A DNA stretch of 6,724 nucleotides from Vulcanimicrobiota bacterium. Lineage in GTDB: Bacteria; Vulcanimicrobiota; Vulcanimicrobiia; Vulcanimicrobiales; Vulcanimicrobiaceae. Shown piece after piece: positions 6,424 to 6,724 of this stretch. Below the pieces are notes generated by a model. The model did no database searches and was not told where the DNA came from. It saw nothing but the letters and a program-made list of their open reading frames with translations. The stretch spans positions 1 to 6,724 of the forward strand of contig JAFARW010000060.1 of NCBI GenBank assembly GCA_019245275.1, in the 5' to 3' direction. Every line of letters begins with the position of its first letter. Within the stretch, counting starts at the first letter, position 1. The position numbers and the translations under genes are program-made.

Positions 6424-6724
6424 AGCGCTGCAATCCGCGACCGATTGGCTATTAGCGGCGCAGTCACCGCAGGGATGGTGGTCCGGCGAGCTCGAGACGA
6501 ACGTAACGATGACCGCAGAACACGTCCTGCTGTTGCGTTTTCTCGGCGCGGACGTGGTTCCGATCGCGTCCGGCGCGATCGAGCATTTTCTCGCGAACCA
6601 GCGCGCGGATGGATCGTGGGCTCTCTATTACGACGGGCCGGCCGATCTGAGCACGACGATCGAAGCGTACGTTGCGCTCAAAGTTTTGGGCTTCGATCCG
6701 AATGCGCCCGAGATGCATCGCGCG
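6416..6724 (+). CDS. shc: Squalene-hopene cyclase, N-terminal part (runs off window)
   Basis: Shc (HpnF) cyclises squalene to hopene and hopanol on the inner membrane face. Only the first 103 codons are in the window; the family is about 630-650 residues. The sequence is characteristic: QSPQGWWSGELETNVTMTAE (16-35) matches the N-terminal Shc block, and QRADGSW (62-68) is a QW repeat followed by ALYYDGPADLSTTIEAYVAL (69-88), a conserved cyclase stretch. The catalytic DxDD motif lies downstream, outside the window. The chosen start is TTG at 6416, 8 nt inside hpnE, with GGAA at 6405-6408. A second TTG at 6398 in the same frame is possible and would add six residues; there is no ATG before the conserved block. 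The position after hpnE completes the route from prenyl diphosphate to hopane skeleton. Confidence 0.93.
   Translation, partial: MPEALQSATDWLLAAQSPQGWWSGELETNVTMTAEHVLLLRFLGADVVPIASGAIEHFLANQRADGSWALYYDGPADLSTTIEAYVALKVLGFDPNAPEMHRA

Overview
The window is almost entirely coding and reads as the core of a hopanoid (bacterial triterpenoid) biosynthesis locus, with two divergent gene runs meeting at a 54-bp gap at 2342-2395. The base composition is GC-rich (close to 60% by eye). Most genes overlap their neighbours and most start with TTG or GTG. Both runs leave the window, so the first minus-strand gene and the last plus-strand gene are incomplete.

The plus-strand run (2396-6724) is a pathway in order: type II isopentenyl-diphosphate isomerase (idi2/fni), hpnC, hpnD, hpnE, and the start of squalene-hopene cyclase (shc/hpnF). 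Idi2 balances IPP and DMAPP. From known biochemistry, HpnD makes presqualene diphosphate from two farnesyl diphosphates, HpnC turns it into hydroxysqualene, HpnE reduces that to squalene, and Shc cyclises squalene to hopene/hopanol. Every junction overlaps (4, 26, 19 and 8 nt), so this is very probably one translationally coupled operon.

The minus-strand run, read from 2341 down to 1, encodes a ferritin-like di-iron protein, HpnK (YdjC-type deacetylase) and the N-terminal part of HpnI (membrane-anchored family 2 glycosyltransferase). HpnI and HpnK are known for decorating the polar side chain of extended hopanoids: HpnI adds N-acetylglucosamine to bacteriohopanetetrol and HpnK removes the acetyl group. 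The adjacent di-iron protein has a full set of E / ExxH / E / ExxH metal ligands but is not one of the recognised hpn genes. It is the most interesting item here, a possible unrecognised hopanoid- or isoprenoid-modifying oxidase or hydroxylase.

The organism is a high-GC, hopanoid-producing bacterium. The compact hpnCDE-shc run with divergent hpnK/hpnI would suit a soil or acid-tolerant lineage such as Candidatus Eremiobacterota (WPS-2) or Acidobacteria, but this is a weak inference. No rRNA, tRNA, CRISPR array, insertion sequence or convincing terminator was seen.
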